Shown in pieces: positions 1 to 8,041 of a stretch of DNA of 64,000 nucleotides; the stretch's first letter is position 1, and each line of letters starts with the position of its first letter. Location of the stretch: assembly GCA_012522855.1 (NCBI GenBank), contig JAAYJQ010000003.1:1-64000 (forward strand). The letters run 5' to 3'. The position numbers were made by a program, and so were the translations under genes. Below the pieces are notes generated by a model. That model searched no databases and was not told the origin of the DNA. It saw only the letters and a program-made list of their open reading frames with translations. This stretch comes from Bacteroidales bacterium. GTDB taxonomy: Bacteria > Bacteroidota > Bacteroidia > Bacteroidales > UBA932.

Positions 1-122
1 ATTCATGTGCCATTCTACGATAGTCAGGCAAAGATAAATTCAAATCGTTGCGGTCTCAAAACCTTTGTAACAACCTAACTTTCAATATTTTCAAAGAACT
101 TTTATGATTTTTTAGTGGACAC
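1..122 (-). mobile_element. IS4-family element, 5' end only (cut by window edge)
   Basis: This stretch is the reverse complement of the upstream end of the complete IS at 3408-4729, with scattered substitutions. It shares the terminal GGACAC (117-122), the TTCTTTGAAAATATTGA block and the bases just before the transposase start. The transposase would begin at 6 and run off the left edge. The outer flank (TAGTGA from 123) also matches the complementary-strand flank of the second copy, which suggests a similar target sequence. The terminus reads AGTGGACAC instead of ACCGGACAC, so this copy has drifted. Confidence 0.8.
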
Positions 123-287
123 TAGTGAAAAAATATGTAATTAAGTAAGAGAATCAATAAGAGAGAGTAACTACAGTCGAGTGTGAAAGGTTGTCGAAGT
201 ATGTTAAACCGAGGCCATTATTCTTCGGCGAACAAGTCTTATGAGTATTCTATATGCGTTAAAGAAATGTTGATTTTATTATTAAAT

Positions 288-1145
288 ATGAGCATGAAAT
301 GGACAGAGTATGAAGAATTCGTTTTCCAAGAATGTTTAAGAGTTTTTGGTGATTCTGTGAAAAAGAATGTGTATCTCCCTGGTCGATTCTCAAAACACAA
401 ACGGCAAATTGATGTATTAATTACCCCAAGCGATGAAAATGATCTAAAACAAATAATTGCTATTGAGGTCAAGTATTATTCGACTAAAATAGATGTAAAA
501 ATAGTTGAATCATTTATTGCAATGTTAGATGATGTCGGGGTAGAGAAAGGTATCATCGTTTCGTCAAAGGGGTTTTCGAAATCAGCGGTTAATCGGGCTT
601 ACGAGGGGACAGATAATATTGAGGTAGATATACTATCAATTGAAGAACTAAAGCGCTTTCAGTCACCGGGTGCAATTATTTTCTCTGGCAGAAATGGATT
701 TGCTATTATTACTCCTTTTGGCTGGGTAGTTGATGCCACAAGACATCAAAATATGTTAGCAATTCTCTATCGTCGTGGATTTTCAGATTTAGCTTCTGCA
801 GCACTTGAGGAGAAGGTCTTTATGTATATCAATATTTTTGACAAGCAAAAAGACATATGTTCAGTCGAAGAACTGATAAAAAGGCAGGAACTTGAATTTC
901 GTGCTTCTTTCTCGAGTTACTCGATACGCATAGAAAAGCACGAAGAAATCACATTAAGATTTTTCGAAAGCCCTTCGTATCCAACCTTGGAGGTATCAGC
1001 ATTTAGAGAACAAAGTAACTGTATCCTCCTTGCAGTGCTATTTTGTCCCGTAAAAACTGCAAGAAAAGATATTGAAAAGCTTATGTTCTTAGTCAAGAAT
1101 GCAATTTACATAAATGTGCTGCAGCACCCTGAATCATGTTCTTGA
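288..1145 (+). CDS. Mrr-like restriction endonuclease-fold protein
   Basis: A predicted protein of about 285 residues. Its first third carries a PD-(D/E)xK nuclease signature: KRQIDVLI with the acidic residue, then IAIEVKYY as the ExK half. This is the arrangement of Mrr-cat domains that cut modified or foreign DNA. The C-terminal half has no family I recognise. I chose the ATG at 288 (MSMKWTEYEE) because homology-like sequence starts there. The frame is open from 183, but those residues look non-coding, and 294 is equally possible. The gene stands alone between two inverted IS copies, is A+T-rich, and no methyltransferase or specificity subunit is nearby. A solitary type IV-like defence enzyme or a nuclease with another role are both possible. 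Confidence 0.6.
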   Translation: MSMKWTEYEEFVFQECLRVFGDSVKKNVYLPGRFSKHKRQIDVLITPSDENDLKQIIAIEVKYYSTKIDVKIVESFIAMLDDVGVEKGIIVSSKGFSKSAVNRAYEGTDNIEVDILSIEELKRFQSPGAIIFSGRNGFAIITPFGWVVDATRHQNMLAILYRRGFSDLASAALEEKVFMYINIFDKQKDICSVEELIKRQELEFRASFSSYSIRIEKHEEITLRFFESPSYPTLEVSAFREQSNCILLAVLFCPVKTARKDIEKLMFLVKNAIYINVLQHPESCS

Positions 1146-1834
1146 TTATTTTTAAACAAGATTATCAAATGGTCGATTCTGTCTGAGCCGATACAGGCAA
1201 CGCTAAAGGAACTTGTTTTACTCTTGACGAAGGGACTCTTGAAGTGATATTGTTTTGCAGAGTAATCCTATGTGAGCTGGCAATTATCTATGTCTAGCTA
1301 TGTCTAGTTTTGATTGTATGCAACGTCCTTATTATATCATATGTTCGGCAGAAGGAGGTATGGGAAGGTGTAGCAAAAAGACATTGGAATCTCTGTCAAC
1401 ACGGAGTAATGGAAGAGGACGAAGCGGGACGGGTTTCCCGACGAGCCTCGCCGATGCGGAAGCTGATATAAAGAATAAGGCTCCAACTTGACGAGACACT
1501 GAACCAATACTGCGTGAAGATGTAATTTTAACTGCCATAAGCCCCGTCATCTCAAATGAGCATATGAGACAGATGCCACTTTACGAAAGAAGTAGGACCT
1601 TCTAGGAATAATTCCGCAATTGGGGTGAAAGGGGACGTTCCCGCGAAGAGGCAAAGAAAGAACATTTGCAGGTTCATAACCTATCTGATGGGGAGGCATG
1701 GGCATTGGAAGAGGTCAATGTCTCGTATTGCTTCAGCCTGATCTTCGGAGGCATCACATCCTCTTTCTGGTAGCCAGATATAAATATGGCCGCCTAATTA
1801 ACGGGATAAATCATATTTTTAAAAATTCGTATTG
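1146..1834. other. Gene-free stretch, probably decayed DNA
   Basis: I see no convincing gene in this 689-base gap. There is a short perfect direct repeat, CTATGTCTAG twice in a row near 1288-1310. Several short frames (for example around 1300-1490 and 1697-1770) are open but show no recognisable domain. The sequence reads like remnants of older accessory genes. Confidence 0.4.
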
Positions 1835-2350
1835 TCATAACCGTAGTTCTTTTTGAGATTTCATCCTTTTGATCAGTATCTTGATCAGTGCGTCCTTCTC
1901 AGAGATCATTTCTAGGAGTTTTGTATTCAGTTTATTCCGCTCATCCAGTCTGGTCTCAATACGCATGATCCTGTCCAGAAGGCTTCTGTTCATTTCAGAG
2001 ATAATGTTAAGCTTCTTGTTCATCGTGTCGTTCATCATGACGCATTCCTTTTCCCCCTCGAAATAGTTTGCCATGTTGGTCGTGGAATTGTCGCCAACGA
2101 TCTTCCTGTTACCGTTTTGTTGGATCATGTCGCCACAGGTTAGCATGTTGCCCTCTCCGATCAACAGCCACCGGATGTTTAGGTCGGGACACGTTTTCGC
2201 AATCTTCATAAGGTTTCCGGTTGACAGCCCGTCCTTGATTTTACTGATAGAGCCGGAAGAGATTCCGGTCTTTCTTTCAAAATATGTCATGCCCATGTTG
2301 TGTCTTTTACGGGCATACTCCACTAATCTTTCTTTGAATCCACTTTTCAT
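1835..2350 (-). CDS. Phage-repressor-like HTH regulator (copy A)
   Basis: A 171-residue protein with an N-terminal XRE-like helix-turn-helix (about residues 8-50, TGISSGSISKIKDGLS as the likely recognition region). Next comes the phrase DLNIRWLLIGEGNML, typical of Bacteroidetes prophage CI-like repressors, which usually read LNxxWLLTGEGxML. The C-terminal third is strongly charged and heptad-like (MNKKLNIISEMNRSLLDRI onward) and probably forms a coiled coil for oligomerisation. No S24 cleavage domain is present. I chose the ATG at 2350 (MKSGFKERL) because the HTH follows directly; an ATG at 2386 is in frame. It is a clear paralogue of the gene at 2850-3371, most similar in the coiled coil and much less so in the HTH, so the two probably bind different operators. 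Confidence 0.7.
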   Translation of the reverse strand: MKSGFKERLVEYARKRHNMGMTYFERKTGISSGSISKIKDGLSTGNLMKIAKTCPDLNIRWLLIGEGNMLTCGDMIQQNGNRKIVGDNSTTNMANYFEGEKECVMMNDTMNKKLNIISEMNRSLLDRIMRIETRLDERNKLNTKLLEMISEKDALIKILIKRMKSQKELRL

Positions 2351-2477
2351 GTCAATTATATTAAACTGAATATTAAACGCTTGCAATTCAATTGTGCTTT
2401 TAAATGAAAAATTCCGTTGCTTTGCCTTTGGTTTAAGTAACCAACATAGGCATTAGTCATAGCAAACCCCTACCAAT

Positions 2478-2690
2478 TTTTGGCATATTATCATCTGCAA
2501 GCAATTTTACCATATAGGTGGTTTTTTCTGAAACTACAAGCAGATATCAGAATTATTTAAGCCGTACCTGTCGTTTTCCCCTTAACTGCAAATAAAAAAC
2601 CACATATAGAGCTCAAATGTCCGCCTACCTTCTTGCAAGGGCTGAACGGAAACGAAACATTTTTAAGCGGATGTGCGACACATTGGTGGC
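2478..2690. repeat. Diverged direct repeat, copy 1 (upstream of regulator A)
   Basis: This block recurs in diverged form at 4757-4990. Shared stretches include GGTTTTTTCTGAAA, a GCAxATAAT-type block, and CTGAACGGAAAC followed by AAACAT and AGCGGATG. Both copies lie upstream of one of the two paralogous regulators, so gene plus upstream region appear to have duplicated together. No protein is evident in it. Confidence 0.6.
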
Positions 2691-2849
2691 TGGAATTCCG
2701 GTCCGCTTGCAGAGGTGGGGTGCTACTCGCCTTCGAGTACATAGATCACGAAGCCGAGCCTTTCAGTTTCAGTGAGCGGAGTTGTCATATATCGCAAGAC
2801 CTTTTATTAGTTTAATGAAGTTATCTCCTATCTCGTCTTATTTTTGAGA

Positions 2850-3371
2850 TTATTTTATCCTGTCGATCAGCATCTTGATCTGTGCATCTTTCTCCGAAAT
2901 CATGTCCAGGAGCTTCGCATTCAGTTTATTCCGCTCATCCAGTTCGGTCTCAATACGCACAATCCTGTCCAGAAGGCTTCTGCTCATTTCAGAGATTATG
3001 TTAAGTTTCTTATTCATAGCGTTCATTATGTTGTCCTCCTTTTCCCCGTTTCCGCTGAAATAGTTCGTCGTGTTAGTTGTGGAAATGTTACCGACGACCT
3101 TTTTGACACTTTCGATGCAACCGTTCTGCTGAACCATATCCCCGCATATATTATTAACGAGCATCTGCTGTCTTCCGGTAAGAAGCCATAAAATATTCAA
3201 ATCAGGATACACTTCGTTAATCTTATCTATCTTCTCCGGAGAAATCGAACTTCTTATAGCATCCACGAATGACTTGCTTGCCCCAATGCTGGTCCCGAAA
3301 GCGGATTTAGTCATCCCTTTGCTAGCAATGTAGGAAAGTAACCTATCTTTTACGCTCTGATTATTAGACAT
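2850..3371 (-). CDS. Phage-repressor-like HTH regulator (copy B)
   Basis: A 173-residue paralogue of the protein at 1835-2350. The N-terminus (SVKDRLLSYIASKGMTKSAFGTSIGASKSFV) is an XRE-type helix-turn-helix with a different recognition helix. The middle carries YPDLNILWLLTGRQQML, the repressor linker phrase. Residues about 118-173 (MNKKLNIISEMSRSLLDRI and on) are nearly identical to copy A and predict a coiled coil, so the two proteins may heterodimerise. The upstream region is interrupted only 36 bases before the ATG by the IS at 3408, so the native promoter is displaced and expression may now depend on the IS or be lost. No peptidase domain is present. Confidence 0.7.
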   Translation of the reverse strand: MSNNQSVKDRLLSYIASKGMTKSAFGTSIGASKSFVDAIRSSISPEKIDKINEVYPDLNILWLLTGRQQMLVNNICGDMVQQNGCIESVKKVVGNISTTNTTNYFSGNGEKEDNIMNAMNKKLNIISEMSRSLLDRIVRIETELDERNKLNAKLLDMISEKDAQIKMLIDRIK

Positions 3372-3407
3372 AATAAAAAATTAAGTATTTTAGTAAAAAC
3401 TCACTAG

Positions 3408-4729
3408 TGTCCGGTAAAAAATCACAAAAGTTCTTTGAAAATATTGATAGTTAGGTAGTTATAGATGTTTTTCGGGTCAACCGATTTGAATTTATCTTTG
3501 CCAGACTAACGTAGAATGGCATATGCATAAAGGAAAATACGTGTTCTCCCAGTTTTTAGACTTTCTCGATCGTAACGATTTCAACTATCTCGCAAGGAAA
3601 TATGGCGGTGACAAATACGTCAAACAATTTAGCTGTTACAATCAGCTTTGCGTGCTGATGTTCGGCCAGCTTTCTAACCGCGAAAGTCTGAGAGATGTTG
3701 TCCTTGCAACTCAGGCTCACGCATCGAAGGCGTATCACCTTGGATTTGGCAGGCATGCCGCCAAGAGCACTCTTGCAGATGTCAACACCAAGCGCAATTA
3801 TCGCATTTTCGAGGAGTTTGCCTACAAGGTGATTGCAGAAGCGCAAAGATGCAGGATAGTCGATATCTTCAAGCTGAATGGGAATGTCTATACCTTTGAT
3901 TCTACAACAGTTGACTTATGTCTTAGCATCTTTGAATGGGCATTGTTCAGAAAGAAGAAAGGTGGTATCAAAATACATACTCTGTATGATCTGGAGACAC
4001 AGATTCCTACATTCTTTCACATTACTCCTGCAAGGGTTCATGACACGAAAGCGATGGATGTCATACCATATGAAGAGAACTCGTTCTACATCTTTGACCG
4101 AGGTTACAATGACTTCAGGCGCCTTCATAACATCGAGAGCATTGGAGCATACTTCGTCATCAGAGGAAAGAACAACAATGACTTCAAACCGATGAGATGG
4201 AAGCGTAGATTCCCTCCTGAAACAGGCATCCAGTCAGATGCAATCGGCTACATGGCCGGTCAGCTGACGATGGAGAAGTATCCTGATAAGATCCGTAGAG
4301 TCATCCATTGGGATGAAGCCAACAATAGGAAGTTAATATTCTTCACAAATGCACTGACCATCAGCCCCGTAATGATTTCAGAACTCTATCACAACAGGTG
4401 GCAGATCGAGCTTTTCTTCAAGTGGATCAAGCAACATATGAAGATAAAAAAGTTCTGGGGTACATCGGAAAACGCAGTACGTATTCAGATCTACTCCGCA
4501 GTCATAGCCTATTGTATGATGGCAATCGTGCAGAAAAAGACGGGAATTGAACGTTCAATCTATGAGATGTTGCAGATTGTAAGCATCTCACTTACAGATA
4601 CAACCGCCCTAAAAGATCTCTTTGCAAAACCTAACTACAATATTGTCAATGAACTGGATGGTTCTACCGAACCAACTTTGTTTTAATTGTTAAACTTTAT
4701 AATAATATGTCCGAATTTTTACCGGACAC
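3408..4729 (+). mobile_element. Complete IS4-family insertion sequence, 1322 bp
   Basis: The terminal inverted repeats start GTGTCCGGTAAAAA at both ends (3408 inward; 4729 inward on the other strand). They enclose one transposase gene. I cannot see a convincing target-site duplication: the flanks are CTCACTA on the left and GTATGAT on the right. A diverged copy of the left end, inverted, sits at 1-122, and a deleted transposase remnant of the same family lies at 55868-55963. The element separates regulator B from its conserved upstream block. Confidence 0.88.
3523..4686 (+). CDS. IS4-family DDE transposase
   Basis: A 387-residue transposase that would catalyse cut-and-paste movement of the surrounding IS. 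The N-terminal approximately 75 residues (KYVFSQFLDFL to RESLRDVV) match the DUF4372-type DNA-binding region common in Bacteroidetes IS4 transposases. The DDE triad is visible as D126 (TFDSTTVD), D192 (FDRGYND) and E296 in the YREK-like motif YHNRWQIELFFKWIK. Length and motifs are those of a full enzyme and no frameshift is seen, so it is probably active. It is the only gene in the element. The upstream 115 bases are well conserved with the copy at the window edge and probably contain its promoter. Confidence 0.92.
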   Translation: MHKGKYVFSQFLDFLDRNDFNYLARKYGGDKYVKQFSCYNQLCVLMFGQLSNRESLRDVVLATQAHASKAYHLGFGRHAAKSTLADVNTKRNYRIFEEFAYKVIAEAQRCRIVDIFKLNGNVYTFDSTTVDLCLSIFEWALFRKKKGGIKIHTLYDLETQIPTFFHITPARVHDTKAMDVIPYEENSFYIFDRGYNDFRRLHNIESIGAYFVIRGKNNNDFKPMRWKRRFPPETGIQSDAIGYMAGQLTMEKYPDKIRRVIHWDEANNRKLIFFTNALTISPVMISELYHNRWQIELFFKWIKQHMKIKKFWGTSENAVRIQIYSAVIAYCMMAIVQKKTGIERSIYEMLQIVSISLTDTTALKDLFAKPNYNIVNELDGSTEPTLF

Positions 4730-4756
4730 GTATGATATTAGGTATAAAACATGACA

Positions 4757-4990
4757 AACCCTGCTGTTTTGTGGCATATAATCATTATGTACGATTATAC
4801 TTAAAGGTAGGGTTTTTTCTGAAAACTATAAGCAAATAATATAATTATTAAATACTCACCTGTTGTTTTTTACTTGAGTGCAGATATAAATTGCATCTAT
4901 ATTTTGTATAAAGAGAGCTGGGATGACCGCATACCTTCCCCGAAAAGACTGAACGGAAACTAAACATCTTTCTAGCGGATGCTGTCTGAC
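4757..4990. repeat. Diverged direct repeat, copy 2 (beyond the IS)
   Basis: This is the partner of 2478-2690, in the same orientation and including GGTTTTTTCTGAAA and CTGAACGGAAAC. It would lie directly upstream of regulator B if the IS were removed, which mirrors the position of copy 1 relative to regulator A. Confidence 0.6.
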
Positions 4991-5264
4991 ATGACGAATG
5001 GCCGGGCGAACGCTGCGAACGAGGATGAGTATATGATATTCATGACGCTGTATGACACCCCCATCGGGAATGGATAGATCCGGAGGAGACTCTTAAGATA
5101 CTTAAGAGGACGGCGGTGTTCTACCTATATACAAAAGGAAAAGCATCCGAATCAACAGTACGAGGAGGCGATGAGGCATAATAAAAAGGACAGGATTCTT
5201 TCAGAATCATGCCCCCATTTTCTTGCCCCAGTATGCCCACAGCAGGCGTGTAGAATGGCGTTTT
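4991..5264. other. Possible decayed coding remnant between repeat and tRNA-Lys
   Basis: On the + strand a frame reading MTNGRANAANEDEYMIF.. runs into TAG at about 5073. After a one-base shift, a second frame (WIDPEETLKILKRTAVFYL) stays open to about 5180. The composition of both looks protein-like, which suggests a frameshifted fragment, but I recognise no family. Support is weak. Confidence 0.2.
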
Positions 5265-5340
5265 TGGTGCTCTGTTAGGGACTCGAACCCTAGACCCACT
5301 GATTAAGAGTCAGTTGCTCTACCAACTGAGCTAACAGAGC
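5265..5340 (-). tRNA. tRNA-Lys (anticodon CTT)
   Basis: A cloverleaf reads on the minus strand from GCTCTGTTAGCTCAG at 5340. The anticodon stem ACTGA/TCAGT encloses the loop CTCTTAA, giving anticodon CTT. The T arm is GGGTTCGAGTCCC and the acceptor stem pairs GCTCTGT with ACAGAGC. The discriminator is A (5268), followed by an encoded CCA (5267-5265). It lies 16 bases downstream of the second tRNA-Lys and was probably cut from the same transcript. Its 3' end faces the IS-rich island. Confidence 0.95.
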
Positions 5341-5356
5341 TTAACTTCCAATTTCG

Positions 5357-5429
5357 TGATCCGTTCGGGGCTCGAACCCGAGACCCCAACATTAAAAGTG
5401 TTGTGCTCTACCAACTGAGCTAACGGATC
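5357..5429 (-). tRNA. tRNA-Lys (anticodon TTT)
   Basis: A minus-strand cloverleaf starts with GATCCGTTAGCTCAG at 5429. The anticodon stem CAACA/TGTTG encloses CTTTTAA, giving anticodon TTT. The T arm is GGGTTCGAGCCCC and the acceptor stem pairs GATCCGT with ACGGATC. The discriminator is A at 5357. No CCA is encoded (ACG follows), unlike its neighbour. It is the promoter-proximal gene of the pair. Confidence 0.95.
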
Positions 5430-5447
5430 TTTCCAACCTTTCTCGGT

Positions 5448-5511
5448 GTACCGATTTTTCGGTACTCGAATTGGGCTTGCAAAGGTATTGTTTAATGTGG
5501 GAAAATCCAAA
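5448..5511 (-). promoter_or_regulatory. Promoter and leader hairpin of the tRNA-Lys pair
   Basis: On the minus strand a -33 TTTG (5511-5508) and a -7 TACCTTTG (5487-5480) are separated by 20 bases, an excellent match to the Bacteroides sigma-ABfr consensus. Downstream, in the expected 5' leader, there is a perfect hairpin, GTACCGA-TTTT-TCGGTAC (5448-5465), just before the first tRNA. Confidence 0.75.
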
Positions 5512-5669
5512 TATTTTCTCAAGAATTCGTCCAACACGAGACTCTGATCAGCCAAAGAATCGCAGGAATCGCGGTTTTATCCTTGTAATATTCCCGATTA
5601 TTTCTGATTGTGTCGTGCTTTGGCACGAAGAGAGGTTATCTTTATAACGTCAAATTTAATTATTCATTT

Positions 5670-6146
5670 ATGACAATCGAAGATGCACTTAGAATTGCGA
5701 TTGATGCCCACGGGGGACAGAAGGACCTCGACGGAAAACCGGTCATCCTTCACCCGCTTGCAGTCGGGCTGTCGGGGCGGAATGAAATTGAGCAAAAGGT
5801 TGGTTTCCTGCATGATGTCGTTGAGGATAGCGGGATTACGCTGCAGGATCTCAGCGCCCGTGGACTGGAAGAAGAAGCCCTTGTGGCGTTGAGCCTTTGC
5901 ACTTGCCGGAAAGGACAAAGTTATTCTGATTATGTCGGGCAAATCGCGTCTTCAGGAAACCAGACAGCGATCCAGGTGAAGCTCCACGACCTTCGACACA
6001 ACCTCGAGCGGGGCAGGAAATCACAGAACGCTGCCTTTGCCGCCGGCGATCAGGAAAAAGGGAAGGAGATGCTTCGAATCAACAACAAGCACCAAGAGGC
6101 GCTCGAAACGATCCTTGCCAAGGTGAGGCTGGAAATGAATGAATAA
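5670..6146 (+). CDS. HD-domain phosphohydrolase (SpoT/MESH1-like)
   Basis: A 158-residue protein whose first half resembles the hydrolase domain of RelA/SpoT and MESH1 enzymes. It has LRIAIDAHGGQKDLDGKPVILHPLAV with the first metal-binding His, then VGFLHDVVEDSG carrying the signature HD, and later IQVKLHDLRHNLERG with the third conserved Asp. The fold binds a divalent metal and removes phosphate or pyrophosphate from nucleotides; the substrate (ppGpp or other) cannot be told from sequence. I placed the start at 5670 (MTIEDALR), because family members begin there; an upstream ATG at 5610 adds 20 unlikely residues. No synthetase domain is present. It stands alone between the tRNA-Lys pair and a repeat array. 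Confidence 0.72.
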   Translation: MTIEDALRIAIDAHGGQKDLDGKPVILHPLAVGLSGRNEIEQKVGFLHDVVEDSGITLQDLSARGLEEEALVALSLCTCRKGQSYSDYVGQIASSGNQTAIQVKLHDLRHNLERGRKSQNAAFAAGDQEKGKEMLRINNKHQEALETILAKVRLEMNE

Positions 6147-6204
6147 TATTGACCATAAGTATTACAGCGGATAATTTTCCGAGATCCGAAAACTGTTATC
6201 CTTT

Positions 6205-6430
6205 TCTAGTCTCGGGGTCACGGACAGTAGTGCGTCTCGGACGGCGATGCAGACAGGTTCGGTGTTCTTGACCCCCGTCTCTCGAATCAGGGTTGCGAAC
6301 GGTAATACCTCCCGGACGGCGGTGCAGGCAGGTTCGGTGTTCTTGACCCCCGTCTCTCGAACCGGGGTCGCGGACGGTAATACCTCCCGGACGGCGGTGC
6401 AGGCAGGTTCAGTGTTCGTGATCCGGCAAA
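6205..6430 (-). repeat. 75-bp tandem repeat, about 3 copies (family A)
   Basis: The phrase AGGTTCGGTGTTCTTGACCC starts at 6255 and 6330 and, diverged, at 6405, giving an exact 75-base period. The reverse complement matches the six-copy array at 44893-45345, including TATTACCGTCCGTGACCCCGG-like and CGAACCC..CCTGC segments. The units read openly in some frames because 75 is a multiple of three, but no protein family is recognisable. Confidence 0.8.
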
Positions 6431-6463
6431 CCTGCCGCTATTGCATTAGTCTTCGCTCGTGGC

Positions 6464-6612
6464 CAAGTTCGGATTCCCGTGTTTCCGGTCTTGGAACGCC
6501 CTCCGGCACGCCACCTAGGCCCGGATTCCCGCGTTTCCGGTCTTGGCTACCCCTCCGGCATGCCACCCAAGCCCGGATTTCCGCATTTCCGGTCTTGGTA
6601 AGTCGCTCGGGC
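6464..6612. repeat. 52-bp tandem repeat, about 2.8 copies (family C)
   Basis: CGGATTCCC (or CGGATTTCC) followed by CGTTTCCGGTCTTGG and CCTCCGGCA.GCCACC recurs at 6470, 6522 and 6574, giving a period of 52. It lies directly between the 75-bp array and the murF start. A 53-bp array at 45730-45890 has a similar layout but is not clearly the same sequence. Confidence 0.75.
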
Positions 6613-6730
6613 CCAGGACACCGTGCTTGCCACGTGGAGATGTCGGCGATGCAGCTGCCGCTACTCCGCTTTGCGGAACGTTCTTCCGCATTTCGGTGTA
6701 TTCTTCCGGAATATTCCGTACTTTTACAGC

Positions 6731-8041
6731 ATGGATTTGTATGAAGTGTTCAAGCAGTGCGGCGCCGTCACGACAGACAGTCGCGCGATTCGGGGCGGAG
6801 AACTGTTCTTCGGTCTGAAAGGAGAGAATTTCGATGGTTCGGATTATGCCCTGAAAGCGTTGGAAGCCGGGGTTGTCTATGCCGTCGTGTCCGCGGATTC
6901 CGAAGCGGCAAAGTTCGGAGACCCCCGCGTGATTCCGGTTCCCGACACGTTGAAGGCGCTCCAGGATCTGGCAAGGGAGCACCGCGAGCGGACGCTTGTG
7001 GACGGGAAGCGGCTGACGGTCATCGGCTTGACCGGCACCAACGGCAAGACCACCACGAAGAATCTGATCACGAAGGTGCTGTCCACGTGCTACCGTGTTA
7101 CGGCCACTGAAGGCAATCTGAACAACGATATCGGCGTGCCGCTGTCCCTGCTGAAAATCAACTCCGCCACCCAGCTTGCCGTCATCGAAATGGGCGCCAG
7201 CCATCCGGACGACATCGGGCGTCTCTGCGCGGTCTGCGAACCGGACTACGGCCTCATCACCAACGTCGGAAAGGCACATCTGCTGGGTTTCGGCTCACTC
7301 GACGGCGTCAAGAAAGCCAAGGGGCAGCTCTATGACTATATTCATACACACGACGGAAGCATATTCCTGAATACGGACGATCCCGTCCTGACCGAGATGG
7401 CCGAAGCGCGGGAAGGGATCAAAAGAATCGAATATGGGATCGCGCGCGAAGGGGTTGAGATTCTTCCGGCAAGCGGGGAGCATCCCTTCCTCCGGATGCG
7501 TTTCCCGGCTCTTCTGGAATCGCGTCTGGTCGGCGCCTACAATGCAACCAATGTTATGGCCGCCGTTGCCGTCGGACGCCATTTCGGCGTTCGGCTTGAG
7601 GACGCCATCCGCGCGATCGGGGAATATATTCCGGACAACAACCGCTCCCAGATGGAGCGCACTGCGCGAAACATCTTGATCGAAGATGCCTACAACGCCA
7701 ATCCGACCAGCATGGCCGCCGCACTGGACAATTTTTCGCTGGTGGAAGCCGCCCGGAAGGTCGCCTTGCTGGGGGATATGCGGGAACTCGGTCCGGATTC
7801 GGTACGAGAACATATGGACATCCTCCGGAAAGCGGAATCCCTGTCTCTAGACCTGATCTGTCTCGTGGGAGAAGAATTCGGAAAGGCAGTAGCCAACCTC
7901 GGCCGGCGGACGAATGTACAGTTGTTCAATACCTCCGCTGACTTGGCAGACTGGCTCCGGGAACATCCGGTTTCAGGCGCTACGATTCTTGTGAAGGGTT
8001 CGCGGGGGATTCAGATGGAGAAGGTTCTGCCGGAACTTTGA
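6731..8041 (+). CDS. murF: UDP-MurNAc-tripeptide--D-Ala-D-Ala ligase MurF
   Basis: A cytoplasmic ATP-dependent ligase of 436 residues that adds D-Ala-D-Ala to UDP-MurNAc-tripeptide, the last soluble step of peptidoglycan precursor synthesis. The N-terminal substrate domain contains VTTDSRAIRGGELFFGLKG. The Mur ligase P-loop is GTNGKTTTK (about residues 102-110), followed by EGNLNNDIGVPLSLL, IEMGASHPDDI and the hinge segments. The C-terminal domain has IEDAYNANPTSM and LGDMRELG. The ATG at 6731 (MDLYEVFKQC) fits the family; the open frame upstream is repeat sequence. It is a stand-alone gene rather than part of a dcw cluster, which is common in Bacteroidetes. Its 3' end overlaps the convergent PAP2 gene by 62 bases. 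Confidence 0.95.
   Translation: MDLYEVFKQCGAVTTDSRAIRGGELFFGLKGENFDGSDYALKALEAGVVYAVVSADSEAAKFGDPRVIPVPDTLKALQDLAREHRERTLVDGKRLTVIGLTGTNGKTTTKNLITKVLSTCYRVTATEGNLNNDIGVPLSLLKINSATQLAVIEMGASHPDDIGRLCAVCEPDYGLITNVGKAHLLGFGSLDGVKKAKGQLYDYIHTHDGSIFLNTDDPVLTEMAEAREGIKRIEYGIAREGVEILPASGEHPFLRMRFPALLESRLVGAYNATNVMAAVAVGRHFGVRLEDAIRAIGEYIPDNNRSQMERTARNILIEDAYNANPTSMAAALDNFSLVEAARKVALLGDMRELGPDSVREHMDILRKAESLSLDLICLVGEEFGKAVANLGRRTNVQLFNTSADLADWLREHPVSGATILVKGSRGIQMEKVLPEL

Noticed and set aside
1300..1550. Two short overlapping frames on opposite strands in the first gap
   Set aside because: Neither has a family resemblance or a start context, and both lie in decayed island sequence.
3401..4736. Target-site duplication of the complete IS
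   Set aside because: The flanks CTCACTA and GTATGAT do not match over any convincing length.
5331..5555. Minus-strand 74-codon frame over tRNA-Lys
   Set aside because: It reads through a complete tRNA gene and its promoter, so it is not a gene.
6247..6744. Open frame across the 75-bp and 52-bp repeats before murF
   Set aside because: The frame stays open because the unit length is a multiple of three. It has no start context or family resemblance and runs into murF in another frame.
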